Shown here: one piece after another, positions 63,456-64,000 of the stretch
Layout of the letters: each line of letters starts with the position of its first letter
Numbering within the stretch: the first letter of the stretch is position 1
Origin: Rhodobiaceae bacterium
Lineage (GTDB): Bacteria > Pseudomonadota > Alphaproteobacteria > Rhizobiales > Tepidamorphaceae
Assembly (NCBI GenBank): GCA_020637855.1
Contig: JACKJR010000002.1
Span: 186,001 to 250,000, forward strand
Direction: 5' to 3'
Length of the DNA: 64,000 nucleotides
Position numbers and translations under genes: made by a program
The notes under the pieces: generated by a model
Told to the model about the DNA's origin: nothing
The model's database searches: none
Seen by the model: the letters and a program-made list of their open reading frames with translations, nothing else

Positions 63456-63477
63456 AGGCGGGCCATAGGGCCCGCCT
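63456..63477 (-). terminator. Rho-independent terminator of leuA
   Basis: On the minus strand AGGCGGGCC and GGCCCGCCT pair around four bases and are followed by TTATTTTTATGG. It lies about 30 bases after the leuA stop. Confidence 0.9.
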
Positions 63478-63506
63478 CCATCGTCTCGTGAACCTTGCTT
63501 GCGCGG

Positions 63507-64000
63507 TTATTCGGCGGCCTGCGCGTGCAACCGGTCGCGCCGCGCCATCAGCTTGTTGAGCGCGGTGAGATAGGCCTTGGCCGAAGCGACCAGCGTATCG
63601 GGATTGGCGGCCCGTCCGGTGACGCTATGGCCTTCATGGCCGAGCCGGACGGAGACTTCCGCCTGAGCATCGGTACCCTCGGTCACGGCATGCACCTGAT
63701 AGAGTTCCAGCACCGCCTCGTGCGGCACCAGCGCATGGATCGCGTTGAAGGTCGCATCCACCGGCCCGTTGCCGGACGACTGCACCGTCTTGTGCTCGCC
63801 CTCGATGTCGAGCGACAGCGTGCACACCTGCGGCCCCATCGTGCCGGCCACTACCAGCAGAGACAGGACTTTCATGCGGTCCTGCGCGGTGGCGAGGTTC
63901 TCATCGACCAACGCCTCGATGTCCTCGTCGTAGACCTCTTTCTTGCGGTCGGCGAGGTCCTTGAAGCGGGTGAAGGCGTCCTGCAGCTGGTTGTCGGAGA
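63507..64000 (-). CDS. leuA: 2-isopropylmalate synthase, C-terminal part (5' end outside window)
   Basis: The frame runs off the right edge, leaving the last ~164 residues. They contain the end of the linker (RFKDLADRKKEVYDEDIEAL) and the LeuA leucine-binding regulatory domain (GPQVCTLSLDIEGEHKTVQS, SGNGPVDATFNAIHALVPHE, and the AEVSVRLGHEGHSVTGRAAN region). LeuA condenses acetyl-CoA with 2-oxoisovalerate in the first step of leucine synthesis and is inhibited by leucine through this domain. It has its own terminator. Confidence 0.95.
   Translation of the reverse strand, partial: SDNQLQDAFTRFKDLADRKKEVYDEDIEALVDENLATAQDRMKVLSLLVVAGTMGPQVCTLSLDIEGEHKTVQSSGNGPVDATFNAIHALVPHEAVLELYQVHAVTEGTDAQAEVSVRLGHEGHSVTGRAANPDTLVASAKAYLTALNKLMARRDRLHAQAAE

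Noticed and set aside
63338..63559. Plus-strand frame of 73 codons near the right end
   Set aside because: It crosses the leuA terminator and the end of leuA on the other strand and has no family features.

Overview
The window looks like chromosomal DNA of an alphaproteobacterium of the order Hyphomicrobiales (Rhizobiales). It has high G+C, dense and often ATGA-coupled genes, a TPP-riboswitch thiMED salvage operon, ZnuABC with a Fur-type Zur, a rhizobial-style LPS-core glycosyltransferase block, and a short dispersed intergenic repeat of a kind common in that order. The organism is inferred from gene content only; there is no rRNA gene.

Layout. 0-4 kb: end of a fumarylacetoacetate-hydrolase-family gene, then (minus strand) TPP riboswitch, thiM, thiE, thiD and an orphan TRAP binding protein coupled to thiD. 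4-7.4 kb: stand-alone Lrp-type ligand domain, EamA transporter, WecA/WbpL-like sugar-phosphate transferase, degenerate receiver protein. 7.3-11.9 kb: tonB-exbD-exbD-exbB cluster, in which one ExbD lacks the membrane aspartate, and a DUF2157/GDYXXLXY pair. 12-17.7 kb: MFS, TfoX-N protein, and a GS-like ligase / aldehyde dehydrogenase / Fe-alcohol dehydrogenase set. 17.9-26 kb: vWA protein, GT2, thioesterase, crotonase homologue, YeeE/YedE, zinc uptake locus with candidate Zur operators, and a SUOX-fold protein. 26-30.4 kb: TRAP transporter and MFS. 30.4-36.1 kb: polysaccharide/LPS modification genes (GT4, GT25, GT4, GT25, sulfotransferase-like, FkbM). 36.1-37.6 kb: small secreted proteins and an internally deleted PPK2 pseudogene. 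37.6-44.7 kb: an island of secreted multidomain proteins with MliC-like, LprI-like, beta-trefoil-like and PAN/Apple domains plus an apparently undescribed cysteine repeat. 44.7-61.7 kb: thirteen co-directional minus-strand genes read away from a divergent IclR regulator. 61.8-64 kb: tRNA-Lys(CTT), a gamma-butyrobetaine-hydroxylase-like gene, and the end of leuA.

The most interesting parts are three. First, a seven-helix microbial-rhodopsin homologue (51683-52384) in which the retinal Schiff-base lysine is arginine and the proton-acceptor aspartate is glycine; it lies between an oversized sugar-type ABC transporter and a flotillin gene. Second, the gene train containing it also has an AttM/BlcC-like lactonase, an iron-dependent alcohol dehydrogenase and a succinate-semialdehyde dehydrogenase, under an IclR gene with two tandem operator-like palindromes. 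This resembles an expanded gamma-butyrolactone/gamma-hydroxybutyrate (blc) pathway, although the substrate is inferred. Third, the secreted-protein island may be an envelope or host-lysozyme defence locus.
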